64,000 nt of DNA from Peribacillus asahii (GTDB lineage Bacteria; Bacillota; Bacilli; Bacillales; DSM-1321), in the NCBI RefSeq assembly GCF_003570725.1, contig NZ_QWVS01000014.1, positions 1 to 64,000 of the forward strand, in the 5' to 3' direction. The notes beneath the pieces were generated by a model, which was not told where the DNA came from, ran no database searches, and saw only the letters and a program-made list of their open reading frames with translations. The position numbers and the translations under genes are program-made. Shown here piece after piece: positions 8,654-16,987 of this stretch (its first letter is position 1; the number at the start of each line of letters is the position of its first letter).

Positions 8654-10222
8654 TTGGAGCTAGAAACATTTCTACACCATCTGCACTTTGACACAGAGAA
8701 AATCGTTCCGCCAGATTGGCAGGTCGATTGGGAAGACGCACCACTTCCTTATAAACTGTACCGTGGTTTACCAGAGATTCCTCTTACCGCTGATATACCT
8801 TTAGTACTCAATAGAAGAGAAGCTAATCTAAAACCCAGCCTGACAGAGCTTGGTCATTTTTTATGGTATGTATACGGTCTCACCCAATACTCTCAATTCG
8901 CAAAGGAAAAAGATGAGGGCTTCACTCAGTCATTAAGGAGATTTGTTCCCTCTGGAGGGGCGTTATATCCCAATGAATTATATGTATATATAAAACTTGA
9001 GGATACCCCAACAGGAATTTATCATTACGATGTTGCACATCACCGTCTCATTTTGGTGCGGGAAGGAAATTACGATTCCTACTTATCCAGAAGTCTTGGA
9101 AATAGTTATTCTATTACTGACTGTTTTTGCACCGTTTTTGTCTCGACAATTTTTTGGAAAAATTTCTATAAGTACAATAATTTCTCCTACAGGTTACAAG
9201 GGTTAGATGCAGGTGTGTTGATGGGGCAATCATTAGAAGTGGCTAATCAGATGGGTTTCTCTTCAAAGGTCTGTTACCAATTTCTTGATCGATCTATTAA
9301 TCATTTGCTTGGATTATCTGAACAGGATGAAAGTGTATATGCGGTGATTCCATTATCTATTAATCCATCTATCCATGGTATTGACAATGATCAAAATAGA
9401 GAAGAAATTGTTTCTGCTGCAGAATTGTGTCGGGAAGTGCCATTGATAAAGCATGTTTCCTATAACCGTTCAAAGAGGATTGTTGATTATCCGATGCTGA
9501 GAAAACTTAACGAAGCATCCATGTTTGAAACAACGCAGTCATTTGTAAAGATAAAGAAAAATAATAGGGTGAAATTCCCCTTAGGTACGGAGATGATTTT
9601 GCTGCCAGTTATAGAAAACTTCTCATACGATTTCGCAACGATTTGCAGCAAGCGGTATTCTCCTGATAGCGATTTTATAATGGGAAAAGTGAGCCAAACA
9701 AAACTAGCCACATTGTTAAAAGAGACATGTTCCTTCTTATATCAGAATGACCTTGATGACACACATGGGAATGTTGAAGCTCGTGTTTCTTTGTATGGCA
9801 GTTTTTATAATGTAGAGGGAGTTCCAAGTGGTGCCTATTCCTATGATAATAGTGCTCATGCACTTCGGAGAATAACGAAGGGAGATTACCGGCAGTTTTT
9901 ACAATTAGGATTAGTAATGCCCAATGTGAATCTGTACCAAGTTCCGCTCTGTATGCATGTCATTGGAGATAAGAATCACCTCATAAACAGATTAGGAATG
10001 AGAGGATATCGCATTCAACAGATGGAAGCGGGGATTCTCGTACAACGATTGCTCTTGATGTCGTGTGCTTTAGGAATGGGAGGGCACCCGCTGCTAGGAT
10101 TCGATGCGAACCAATGTGATAAACTTTACGAAATTGATTCGAAAGGAAAAACCAGCTTGATTCAAATCCCAGTGGGTCCATACCGTCCACGCGCCTGGTT
10201 AAAAGGAAGTTTGCTTAGTTAG
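8654..10222 (+). CDS. SagB-type FMN azoline dehydrogenase
   Basis: 522-residue member of the SagB/ThcOx nitroreductase superfamily. It would oxidise azolines to thiazoles/oxazoles with FMN. The first domain carries the flavin motif RRFVPSGGALYPNELYVYI and the dimer segment LDAGVLMGQSLEVANQMG. A second, more divergent nitroreductase-like half follows (residues ~330-520, VEGVPSGAYSYD, ALGMGGHPLLGF), as in double-domain SagB proteins. The start is TTG, set by the TAGGAGGAC site. It is the last gene of the maturation operon, 24 bp after the YcaO gene. No transporter, protease or immunity gene follows it, so export must come from elsewhere. Confidence 0.88.
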   Translation: MELETFLHHLHFDTEKIVPPDWQVDWEDAPLPYKLYRGLPEIPLTADIPLVLNRREANLKPSLTELGHFLWYVYGLTQYSQFAKEKDEGFTQSLRRFVPSGGALYPNELYVYIKLEDTPTGIYHYDVAHHRLILVREGNYDSYLSRSLGNSYSITDCFCTVFVSTIFWKNFYKYNNFSYRLQGLDAGVLMGQSLEVANQMGFSSKVCYQFLDRSINHLLGLSEQDESVYAVIPLSINPSIHGIDNDQNREEIVSAAELCREVPLIKHVSYNRSKRIVDYPMLRKLNEASMFETTQSFVKIKKNNRVKFPLGTEMILLPVIENFSYDFATICSKRYSPDSDFIMGKVSQTKLATLLKETCSFLYQNDLDDTHGNVEARVSLYGSFYNVEGVPSGAYSYDNSAHALRRITKGDYRQFLQLGLVMPNVNLYQVPLCMHVIGDKNHLINRLGMRGYRIQQMEAGILVQRLLLMSCALGMGGHPLLGFDANQCDKLYEIDSKGKTSLIQIPVGPYRPRAWLKGSLLS

Positions 10223-10253
10223 GAGAAGAGAGTACATTCTATTTTGTTCTCAA

Positions 10254-10311
10254 CTGTCGTTGAATCTTGACAGGGTGGGGGTCGGGGGTTCAAGTCCCTC
10301 ACAGGTCATCA
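10254..10311 (+). pseudogene. tRNA-3'-half-like scar
   Basis: A CTGTC/GACAG stem with a 10-nt loop is followed by a T-arm-like GGGGG-TTCAAGT-CCCTC and then ACAGGTCATCA, which resembles an acceptor 3' end. No matching 5' acceptor strand (GACCTGT) is present in the preceding 80 bp, so this is not a working tRNA. Such 3' halves often remain at attachment sites of integrative elements. It marks the boundary between the bacteriocin cluster and the sulfur island. Confidence 0.35.
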
Positions 10312-10318
10312 TTTAAAC

Positions 10319-10357
10319 AAGGCTCAAATCCTTTTGTACCAAGGGTTTGGGCTTTTT
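10319..10357 (+). terminator. rho-independent terminator
   Basis: AAGGCTCAAATCCTT pairs with AAGGGTTTGGGCTT across a short loop and runs into TTTTT. It ends the SagB operon and/or the tRNA-like element. Confidence 0.7.
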
Positions 10358-10611
10358 CCTTATTTTCTGGCATATCCATTTTACTCCTGGATTTTTATAC
10401 ATTGCACAAAGACTGCACAGAAATTACGCGACACAGTTGATATGTCTTACAGTCGCAAGGACTCTATTGTTTATTGTTGCGTGTTTTTTTGTCCATTATG
10501 TCCAGAAGCGGTGCTGAAACGGATGTTGCGGTGGAGTCCTACTATACAACGTTAGAACGTTGTCGCAAGGCAAGCTAATTGGTCGGTATTTTGGGCATGT
10601 GTAGTATTAAT
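10358..10611. other. decayed intergenic segment
   Basis: A stretch between two terminators with short, broken frames only (for example SGAETDVAVESYYTTLERCR around 10500-10560 in one frame). No family is recognised. It may be residue of the element that brought in the neighbouring island. Confidence 0.3.
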
Positions 10612-10658
10612 AAACAACGAAAAAAGTAGCTTGGGAGAAGCTACTTTTTTCGTTGTTT
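10612..10658 (-). terminator. long terminator overlapping the metQ 3' end
   Basis: Perfect 21-bp inverted repeat (AAACAACGAAAAAAGTAGCTT and its complement) with a GGGAG loop. The metQ stop codon lies inside the stem. It has T-runs on both strands, so it can work in both directions. Confidence 0.85.
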
Positions 10659-11489
10659 AAAGTATGGTGGTTGCCAAAAGCCTTCAAACTGTGGGTCTGT
10701 TTCAATCAGTTGCTGGAAATCCTCTGTTTGGTATGCGTCTGTTAAGTCTTTAACAAATGTTTTATCTTTGTCTTCGGTACGAACAGCGATTAAGTTTTGG
10801 TACTCAAATGGTGGGTTTTCAAGCAGTAAGCTGTCAGAAAGCTTACGGTCCGATGCTAAAATATAGTTACCGTTTACGACAGCATAATCAACGTCGCTAA
10901 TTAAGCGTGCCAGCTGTGCTTGCTCTACTTCTACAAACTCAATTTCTACCTTGTATGACTCAATGTCATGTAAGCTCACTGTTAGCGGATCATAGTCAGA
11001 TTTTAATGTTAAAAATCCACCTTCCTCTAAAATGCGTAGTGCACGAGCAATGTTTGGTGGGTCATTTGGAATTAACACTTTGTATTTTGTACTAGTATCT
11101 AGCTTAATTTCTGTAAGTTTATCAGAATAAATCCCCATCGGCGCTGTCGGTACTTTAATTGTTTCGACTAAATCTAATTTATTCTCTTTAATAAAACTTT
11201 CAAAATACGCTGTATGCTGAAAAATGTTAGCGTCTAGTGAGCCTTCTGCAAGGGCGAAATTGATTTCATTACCGCTCGTAAATTCGACGAACTCAATCGT
11301 GTAGCCTTTTTCTTTTAAGATAGGCTCGATTCCTTTACGTACTTGATCACTGTAAGGACCAGGCGAGAAACCGATTCGAATATGTTTCGTATCATCGGTA
11401 CTAGCTGATTTACTGACATCAGATGATCCGCAAGCTGCTAACAATACGACGGTCAAAATAGATACGACAAATAATGCAAATTTTTTCAT
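10641..11489 (-). CDS. metQ: MetQ/NlpA-family substrate-binding lipoprotein
   Basis: 282-residue extracytoplasmic lipoprotein. The start at 11489 follows GAGGAGGAATT and gives MKKFALFVVSI with lipobox LLAACG. The mature part shows NlpA-family marks: IRIGFSPGPYSDQV, FTSGNEINFALAEGSLDANIFQH and the NDPPNIARAL segment (compare NDxxNxxRAL in MetQ). In MetNIQ systems it binds methionine. Here, beside monooxygenases for organosulfur compounds, a sulfonate or other sulfur compound is equally possible. It is transcribed away from the monooxygenase operon, whose MetI and broken MetN would be its membrane partners. The leader holds a terminator-like hairpin at 11581-11622. Confidence 0.85.
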   Translation of the reverse strand: MKKFALFVVSILTVVLLAACGSSDVSKSASTDDTKHIRIGFSPGPYSDQVRKGIEPILKEKGYTIEFVEFTSGNEINFALAEGSLDANIFQHTAYFESFIKENKLDLVETIKVPTAPMGIYSDKLTEIKLDTSTKYKVLIPNDPPNIARALRILEEGGFLTLKSDYDPLTVSLHDIESYKVEIEFVEVEQAQLARLISDVDYAVVNGNYILASDRKLSDSLLLENPPFEYQNLIAVRTEDKDKTFVKDLTDAYQTEDFQQLIETDPQFEGFWQPPYFKQRKK

Positions 11490-11580
11490 ACAAAATTCCT
11501 CCTCAAATATGTTGTTGGACATAAGTCGACCTCATGTTCATCCATTACGTCTGCGTGTAGTCTCTCATTTTGCTAGAAAC

Positions 11581-11622
11581 AAAAAAAGAGACACATATAT
11601 TTGTTGAACAAATATATACGCC
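11581..11622 (-). promoter_or_regulatory. terminator-like hairpin in metQ leader (possible attenuator)
   Basis: Read on the minus strand, AGGCGTATATATTTG pairs with CAAATATATGTGTCT around a TTCAA-containing loop, followed by seven T. It lies 90 nt upstream of the metQ start, which is where a transcription attenuator would be. It is preceded by CCGGATCACCGG. It does not match the SAM-I (S-box) core that I know. Confidence 0.45.
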
Positions 11623-11643
11623 TCCGGTGATCCGGTCGGAAAA

Positions 11644-11670
11644 GTCTAGTAGACTAATTGGAATTAAGGA
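11644..11670. promoter_or_regulatory. operator-like palindrome between divergent sulfur genes
   Basis: AGTCTA-G-TAGACT is a perfect 13-bp dyad followed at once by AATTGGAATTA, itself a near-dyad. The location, between divergent metQ and the monooxygenase operon, suits a sulfur regulator site. The regulator is not identifiable from sequence alone. Confidence 0.35.
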
Positions 11671-11805
11671 TGATTTTACCAAGCAGTTTTTCATTTGGCA
11701 ATACTATTTTTGAAATAAATAATAACAAAAATCGTAGAGAGATAGTTTTTTCATCTAATGGAGCACAGTAAAATTATTTTTGTTCAAAAAACATATAAAA
11801 CTCAC

Positions 11806-11834
11806 TTGACTAATCTGAATTATTTGTTTATTGT
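11806..11834 (+). promoter_or_regulatory. sigma-A-like promoter of the monooxygenase operon
   Basis: TTGACT, 17-bp spacer, TATTGT. It is about 100 bp upstream of the first HpaB-like gene and just ahead of the hairpin at 11871. Confidence 0.5.
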
Positions 11835-11870
11835 GTTTACATAACTTAACAAAAGCCACTGGACCACCAG

Positions 11871-11911
11871 AGCTCCTTTCATATCACATCGATATGCTTG
11901 GAGCTTTTTTT
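11871..11911 (+). terminator. leader terminator ahead of the monooxygenase operon
   Basis: AGCTCC pairs with GGAGCT, with an inner CATAT/ATATG stem, and runs into TTTTTTT. It sits between the promoter at 11806 and the AAAAGGAGG ribosome site at 11917, so it could attenuate the operon. No T-box core is seen. Confidence 0.6.
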
Positions 11912-11931
11912 GTTTAAAAGGAGGATGTCGC

Positions 11932-13362
11932 ATGGTGCAAATTAAAGGAGCTAGAAATATTTGGCTCGATGGAAATAAAGTAGAAAAGCCAGCAGAGCAC
12001 GCTGCGTTTCGCGGGACGTTTGAAACAATCAAGCAGCTCATCAAGCTAATTGATGATGGGAAGGTTGGCTTTTATGATGAATCAGTACAACAAAATGTGC
12101 ATAAAGCATTTTTAATTCCACAAACCTATGAGCAACTATTAGAAAAGAGAGAGGCGTATGAGACATGGGCCAGCAAGTCCTACGGAATGATGAGTCGCTT
12201 ATCGGATTATGCGTATACGCTTATTACCGGCTACTACATCGACCGCGAGCAGCTAAGTGTATATGATGCAACATTCGCTGAAAAAATAACGAATTATTTT
12301 GAGTTAGTAAAGCGTGAACGTCGTTTAGTGACAACAGCGATTGCCGATCCGCAAATGGACCGTTCGAAGCCGATTACAGAGCGTGCAGATCATGCGTTAC
12401 TTCGAGTTGTAGAACAGAGAGAGGACGGGGTTGTTGTTAGTGGAGCGAAAATGATTGCAACCGGTGCACCGTACGTCGACGACATTATTATTAATACGCC
12501 GTATAGTAAAGAAGACGGTCAGGAGCAATATGCGAATTTATTTATCGTCGCAACGGATTCGCCAGGGCTTGAAATTATTTGTCGTAAGAGCCATGCGGAG
12601 ACGGATCGTGAACTATATCCGCTGGCGAGCCAGTTTGATGAGATGGATGCGGTTATCATTTTTGATAACGTCTTTATTCCGAATGAACGTATTTTTATTC
12701 GTGGTCATGCACAAGGGGCAACAGCAGCGCATCGTCATCAGCAGTTAAATATGTTAGCGCATTACCAAACGGTTGTGCGCCTGGCGACAAAGCTGAAGTT
12801 TGTTGCTGGACTTGCGACGGCCATTGCGAAAAGTATTGCGGTGGATACGTTTTTACATGTGCAGCAAAAGCTTGGTGAGCTGTATATGCAGGTCGATACA
12901 ATTAACGGTTTGCTACAAGCGGCGGAAACGGAAGGTAGTGTAGAAGGTAGTGCGTATAAGCCGAGTGCGGTGCTGTTACAAGTAGCACGTCACTTAGGGA
13001 CGCAGTATTATGCTCGGGCGATGAGCATTTTAAAGGAAATCGGCGCGGGTGGTTATACGCAGCTGCCATCAACAGTCATTCATCGTTTTGAGGATGAGCG
13101 AATAGAGGCGTTGTTGCATCGTTATTACGAGGGCGCGGCGACTTCTGCTCAGGATAAGACTGCACTATTTAGGGTTGGCTGGGAGCTAGTCGGCAGTGAA
13201 ATCGGCAGCAGGCATGATTTATATGAGCGTTTTTATACAGGAGACCCGCTGCGCATCCAAGCTTTATTTTTTGAAAATTATGATAAAGGATGGCTGGATG
13301 AACGGTTGGAGACGTTTTTAAATAGCTTGACGACGACAGTAAGACAGGATGTGTTTGTATGA
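11932..13362 (+). CDS. HpaB-family FADH2-dependent monooxygenase, first copy
   Basis: 476-residue protein of the 4-hydroxyphenylacetate 3-monooxygenase oxygenase (HpaB) family. It uses reduced flavin supplied by a reductase. The family signature is clear: VTTAIADPQMDRSKP, GVVVSGAKMIATGAPYVDD, YPLASQFDEMDAVIIFDNVF with IPNER, and SEIGSRHDLYERFYTGDP near the C-terminus. The N-terminus MVQIKGARNIWLDGNKVE also fits. AAAAGGAGG precedes the ATG. The stop overlaps the next, paralogous gene by 4 bp. No HpaC reductase is adjacent. The setting among sulfonate-type monooxygenases suggests attack on an aromatic or heterocyclic sulfur compound rather than 4-hydroxyphenylacetate, but the substrate is unknown. 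Confidence 0.82.
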   Translation: MVQIKGARNIWLDGNKVEKPAEHAAFRGTFETIKQLIKLIDDGKVGFYDESVQQNVHKAFLIPQTYEQLLEKREAYETWASKSYGMMSRLSDYAYTLITGYYIDREQLSVYDATFAEKITNYFELVKRERRLVTTAIADPQMDRSKPITERADHALLRVVEQREDGVVVSGAKMIATGAPYVDDIIINTPYSKEDGQEQYANLFIVATDSPGLEIICRKSHAETDRELYPLASQFDEMDAVIIFDNVFIPNERIFIRGHAQGATAAHRHQQLNMLAHYQTVVRLATKLKFVAGLATAIAKSIAVDTFLHVQQKLGELYMQVDTINGLLQAAETEGSVEGSAYKPSAVLLQVARHLGTQYYARAMSILKEIGAGGYTQLPSTVIHRFEDERIEALLHRYYEGAATSAQDKTALFRVGWELVGSEIGSRHDLYERFYTGDPLRIQALFFENYDKGWLDERLETFLNSLTTTVRQDVFV

Positions 13363-14744
13363 CGAATTTGAAGGAACGAATGCAGGATGGACGTAGTGTT
13401 TGGTACGGTGGCAAGCTCGTGACAAATATTGCGGAGCATCATGCGTTTCGCGGGACAGTGCAGACGATTGAGCAGCTATTAGGGTTGCAGACAGGTGCGT
13501 TGGAGCAGGAGCTAACATGCGAGGGTGTGCATCTTTCGTTTTTAGTGCCTACAGCGCGTGAGGATTTACAGCGTAAGGAGAAGGCGTACAAAATTTGGGC
13601 GGATGCGACTTTTGGGATTATGAGTCGCTTGTCGGAGTATTCGCGTGAAATCGAGACGGGCTGGTATGCAAATCGTAAGTATTTAGCAACGATTATTCCA
13701 CATTTTGATACGAAGATTGAGCGTATTTATCAAAATTCACGTGATCGCGATTTGCTATCGACCGCAGCGGCGCAAGATTTACAGCGTAATCGTAGTCGCG
13801 CAACGGTCGAGGCGGACAATGGTCAGCTACGCGTTGTCAAAAAGACGGAAGAAGGGGTTATTGTACGCGGAGCTAAAACCATTGCGACGGCTGCTCCTTA
13901 TGTAGATGAATATATTATTTCGTCGTTCCATAAGCGGAGCGATACACAGCGTGCGTTAGCGAATACGTTTATTATTCCGGCTAATTTACAGGGCTTGCAA
14001 ATTGTTTGTCGTGAATCGTTTGCGAGTAGTGATGCGGTTAATGCACCACTGAGTGCACGTTATGATGAAATGGACGCGGTGCTAATTTTTGAGGATGTAC
14101 TCATTCCTTGGGAGTATGTGCTTGTGCTAGAGGATCCGGATGCAGCGTGGAAGTTGCAGGTAGACCCAGTGGCAGCTGCACTAAGCCAGCATCAAACGGT
14201 AGTCCGTTTAAAAAGTAAGCTGCAAAGCGTGGCGGGGATTGCGTACGGGCTTGCGAAAAGTGCAGATGTAACAGGCTTTTTAAACGTTCAAAATGATTTA
14301 GCAAATTTAATCATGCAGGTGGAGACGATTGAGGCGTTGCTGCGTACGGCACAGCATACAGGAGAGTTGCATAACGGGATTTTTATTCCGAATCGTCAAT
14401 ATTTAGGCACAGCGCGTAATTTAGGGACGCGTTATTATGCAACAGGTGTAGAGGCGATTCAGCAAATCGGGGCGTCGGGGCTGCTACAGACACCCGCGAC
14501 GACAGAGGAGCTTGCGAGTCATCCAGAATGGCGCGAATATTTTTCCGCATCTGATGAGTTCGATAGTACGAAGCGTACGATGCTTAGCAAGCTGGCGTGG
14601 GATTTTATCGGTAGTCCGCTTGGTTCGCGTCATGCGTTGTATGAGCGCTTTTATTCAGGAGATCCGGTTCGCACGTATGCGAATTATTATAATAATCATC
14701 CACAGCAGCAGGCATTCACACAGTTTGCGACATCGATTTTATAG
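13359..14744 (+). CDS. HpaB-family FADH2-dependent monooxygenase, second copy
   Basis: 461-residue paralogue of the preceding enzyme with the same landmarks: STAAAQDLQRNRSRA, GVIVRGAKTIATAAPYVDE, SARYDEMDAVLIFEDVL with IPWEY, and SPLGSRHALYERFYSGDP. It is translationally coupled through a 4-bp ATGA overlap. Sequence divergence between the two copies is large, so this is an old duplication and they may form a hetero-oligomer or act on successive intermediates. Twelve bases separate it from the SsuD-like gene. Codon choice (GCG, CGT, ACG) is richer in GC than in the flanking DNA. Confidence 0.8.
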   Translation: MTNLKERMQDGRSVWYGGKLVTNIAEHHAFRGTVQTIEQLLGLQTGALEQELTCEGVHLSFLVPTAREDLQRKEKAYKIWADATFGIMSRLSEYSREIETGWYANRKYLATIIPHFDTKIERIYQNSRDRDLLSTAAAQDLQRNRSRATVEADNGQLRVVKKTEEGVIVRGAKTIATAAPYVDEYIISSFHKRSDTQRALANTFIIPANLQGLQIVCRESFASSDAVNAPLSARYDEMDAVLIFEDVLIPWEYVLVLEDPDAAWKLQVDPVAAALSQHQTVVRLKSKLQSVAGIAYGLAKSADVTGFLNVQNDLANLIMQVETIEALLRTAQHTGELHNGIFIPNRQYLGTARNLGTRYYATGVEAIQQIGASGLLQTPATTEELASHPEWREYFSASDEFDSTKRTMLSKLAWDFIGSPLGSRHALYERFYSGDPVRTYANYYNNHPQQQAFTQFATSIL

Positions 14745-14756
14745 GAGGAAAATAAT

Positions 14757-15815
14757 ATGACAAAAGCACATTTTTATTGGTTTGCGCCGACAAATGGTGA
14801 TGGCGAATTTTTAGGGCTGGCGAAGCCTCAGCGTGAGCCTTCGTTAGATTATTTAATTGAGGTGGCACAAGCAACAGAAGAAGCAGGCTTTGAAGGGATT
14901 TTAGTACCGACGGGCATTCCGTATTTAGATTCATGGATTGTCGGATCTGCTATCGTGCAAAATACGAAGCGGATTAAACCGCTAGTAGCGTTCCGTCCGG
15001 GCTTTATCGCACCGACTGTGGCGGCAAAGCTTTCTGCGACGCTCGATCAGTTTGCGAAAGGTCGCTTGCTTGTAAACGTTGTGACAGGTGGCTCGCAAAA
15101 GGAGCTTGGTCAGGACGGTGATTTTACGGGGCACGAGGAGCGTTATGAGCGTACAGGCGAGTTTTTAGATGTTATTAAGAAGTCTTGGACGGGCGAGACG
15201 TTTAGTCATAAAGGTCAGTTTTTCGAAACGAAGGATGCGCAGTTAGTACCTGGGCTGTATCAACAAGGACGTATTCCGGTATATTTCGGTGGTTCATCGG
15301 ATAGCGCAAAGGAAATTGCGGCGCAGTATGCGGATGTGTTCTTGCAGTGGGGTGAGCCGGTTGCTCAGGTGAAGGAGCAGCTAGAGGACGTGAAGGCGCG
15401 TACTGCAAAATACAAGCGCACGTTAGAGTTTGGGGTTCGTTTACACGTTGTTGTACGTGATACGGAGCAGGAAGCTTGGAAGGCAGCGTACCATATTATT
15501 AGTCAAATTGATGAGGACGTTCGAGAGAAGATGAACAATGTATTTGAAGAGACGGATTCAGTGGCGCAAAAACGTATGACGGAAATTGCGCAGCAAGGCG
15601 AGCGTTTTGATAAATATAGCTGGACGGGTATCGGGAAAATTCGTAAAGGTGCAGGCACAGCGCTTGTCGGCACACCGGAGCAAATTGAAGAGGCGTTGCA
15701 GGACTATATTGATGCGGGTGTGACGCACTTTGTGCTATCGGGCTTCCCGCATGTAGAGGAAGCGTTACGTTTCGGAAAAGACGTGCTTCCAAGATTTGAA
15801 AAAATAACTGTATAA
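14757..15815 (+). CDS. ssuD: SsuD-like alkanesulfonate monooxygenase (LLM class)
   Basis: 352-residue bacterial luciferase-like monooxygenase that uses FMNH2 to release sulfite from sulfonates. SsuD marks are FYWFAPTNGDGEFLG at the start, AAKLSATLDQFAKGRLLVNVVTGG, the DFTGHEERYERTGEF segment and IPVYFGGSSDSAKEIAAQYADVFLQWGEP. A TIM-barrel of full family length is present. AGGAGGAAAATA supplies the ribosome site. It lies in the monooxygenase operon. A reductase (SsuE type) is not seen in the window. Substrate range is inferred. Confidence 0.88.
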   Translation: MTKAHFYWFAPTNGDGEFLGLAKPQREPSLDYLIEVAQATEEAGFEGILVPTGIPYLDSWIVGSAIVQNTKRIKPLVAFRPGFIAPTVAAKLSATLDQFAKGRLLVNVVTGGSQKELGQDGDFTGHEERYERTGEFLDVIKKSWTGETFSHKGQFFETKDAQLVPGLYQQGRIPVYFGGSSDSAKEIAAQYADVFLQWGEPVAQVKEQLEDVKARTAKYKRTLEFGVRLHVVVRDTEQEAWKAAYHIISQIDEDVREKMNNVFEETDSVAQKRMTEIAQQGERFDKYSWTGIGKIRKGAGTALVGTPEQIEEALQDYIDAGVTHFVLSGFPHVEEALRFGKDVLPRFEKITV

Positions 15816-15826
15816 GTGGTGAGACG

Positions 15827-16438
15827 ATGAAATTTTTAACATGGGGTGCTAATATCGGCGGCGGCTTTTTACGCGCCAACATTGAACAAGAATTGCGCGG
15901 TGATATTGCGTATAACATAGAGCTGGCACAGCTGGCAGATAAAATAGGCGTGCACGGTATCCTATTTCCGATTCGTTACGTAGGGCGTATCGGTGGCAAT
16001 AATGGGACGGATGGGCAGCTGGATCCGTTAACAGTTGTCAGTGCAGTAGCAACGCAAACGTCACGTGTGAGTTTATTGGCGGCGGTATTGCCAAGCTTTA
16101 TTCATCCGGTAACGTTAGCGAAAATTGGCTCGACGTTAGATGTCATTTCGAGCGGTCGCTTCCATATTAATTTAGTGAGTGGCTGGTTCAAGGCGGAGCA
16201 GGAGAAGTTTGGTATTGATTGGATTGATCACCGTGATCGTTATCGTCGTTCGGATGAATATTTACAAGTTGTGAAAGGCTTGTGGACGCAAGATGATTTC
16301 ACATTTAACGGTGATTTTTACAACATCCAAGGCGGGACGTTAAATCCAAAGCCTGTGCAAAAGCCGTATCCAGCCATTTATCAAGGCGGAAACTCTGCAC
16401 AGTCACAGCAAGTCGCAGCAAAAAATTCAGATGTGTAG
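15827..16438 (+). pseudogene. second SsuD-like LLM monooxygenase, C-terminus deleted
   Basis: 203 residues remain of a ~360-residue LLM flavin monooxygenase (MKFLTWGANIGGGFLR, LAKIGSTLDVISSGRFHINLVSGW, AIYQGGNSAQSQQVAAKNSDV). The frame stops at TAG exactly where the family normally continues with a VYF-type strand and about 150 further residues. The next base starts the middle of a MetN ATPase. Both ends are explained by one internal deletion of about 0.8-1 kb. Without the C-terminal barrel strands the product should not fold. The start follows GGTGAGACG, 11 nt after the ssuD stop. Confidence 0.82.
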
Positions 16439-16987
16439 CGCCATGAGATTGGGATGATTTTTCAGCATTTTAACTTGCTATTAAATAAAACCGTATATGG
16501 CAATATCGAATTTGCGTTGAAGGCTGCGGGTGTGCCAAAGTCTGAGCGGGCAGAGCGCATTCATCATATTTTAAAGGTAGTAGAGCTGAGTGATAAGGTG
16601 CATCATTATCCGGCGCAGCTAAGTGGTGGGCAAAAGCAGCGTGTGGCGATTGCACGTGCGCTTGTGTTAAACCCGAAAGTGCTGTTATGTGATGAGCCAA
16701 CGTCAGCACTTGATCCGCAAACGACGGAAAATATTTTGGAGTTTTTAAAATCGATTAATGAAAAGCTTGGTGTAACGCTTGTTATCGTGACGCATGAGAT
16801 GGAGGTTGTCAACACGTTGTGCCACCGTGTTGCTGTCATGGAAAAAGGTGCGATTCAAGAAGAGCTGACGCTGGCACAATCACCGACAGCGACGACGAGC
16901 ATAGGCAAATTACTCATTGAGTATCGTGAGAAGGAAAACAGGCATAAGCAGTATGATATTCGCTTAGGAGGCGTTATCCATGTTTGA
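16439..16987 (+). pseudogene. metN: MetN-like ABC ATPase lacking Walker A
   Basis: The frame can be read from 16439 as [14 protein letters not shown], which is the Q-loop region of methionine-type importers. Signature [15 protein letters not shown], Walker [14 protein letters not shown] and the H-loop IVTHEME are intact. The N-terminal ~80 residues with the Walker A P-loop are missing, and the first ATG in frame is at 16454. Without the P-loop the ATPase cannot bind nucleotide, so the transporter is dead unless another MetN supplies the function. Its 3' end overlaps the metI start by 8 bp. Confidence 0.85.

Noticed and set aside
11581..11670. SAM-I (S-box) riboswitch upstream of metQ
   Set aside because: Expected from MetQ context, but the conserved S-box core is absent; only a hairpin with a T-run is seen.
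12455..12748. 97-aa frame inside the first HpaB-like gene, and many similar long frames in 11.9-20 kb
   Set aside because: Shadow frames of GC-richer codons; the HpaB, SsuD and dehydrogenase frames carry family motifs and ribosome sites.
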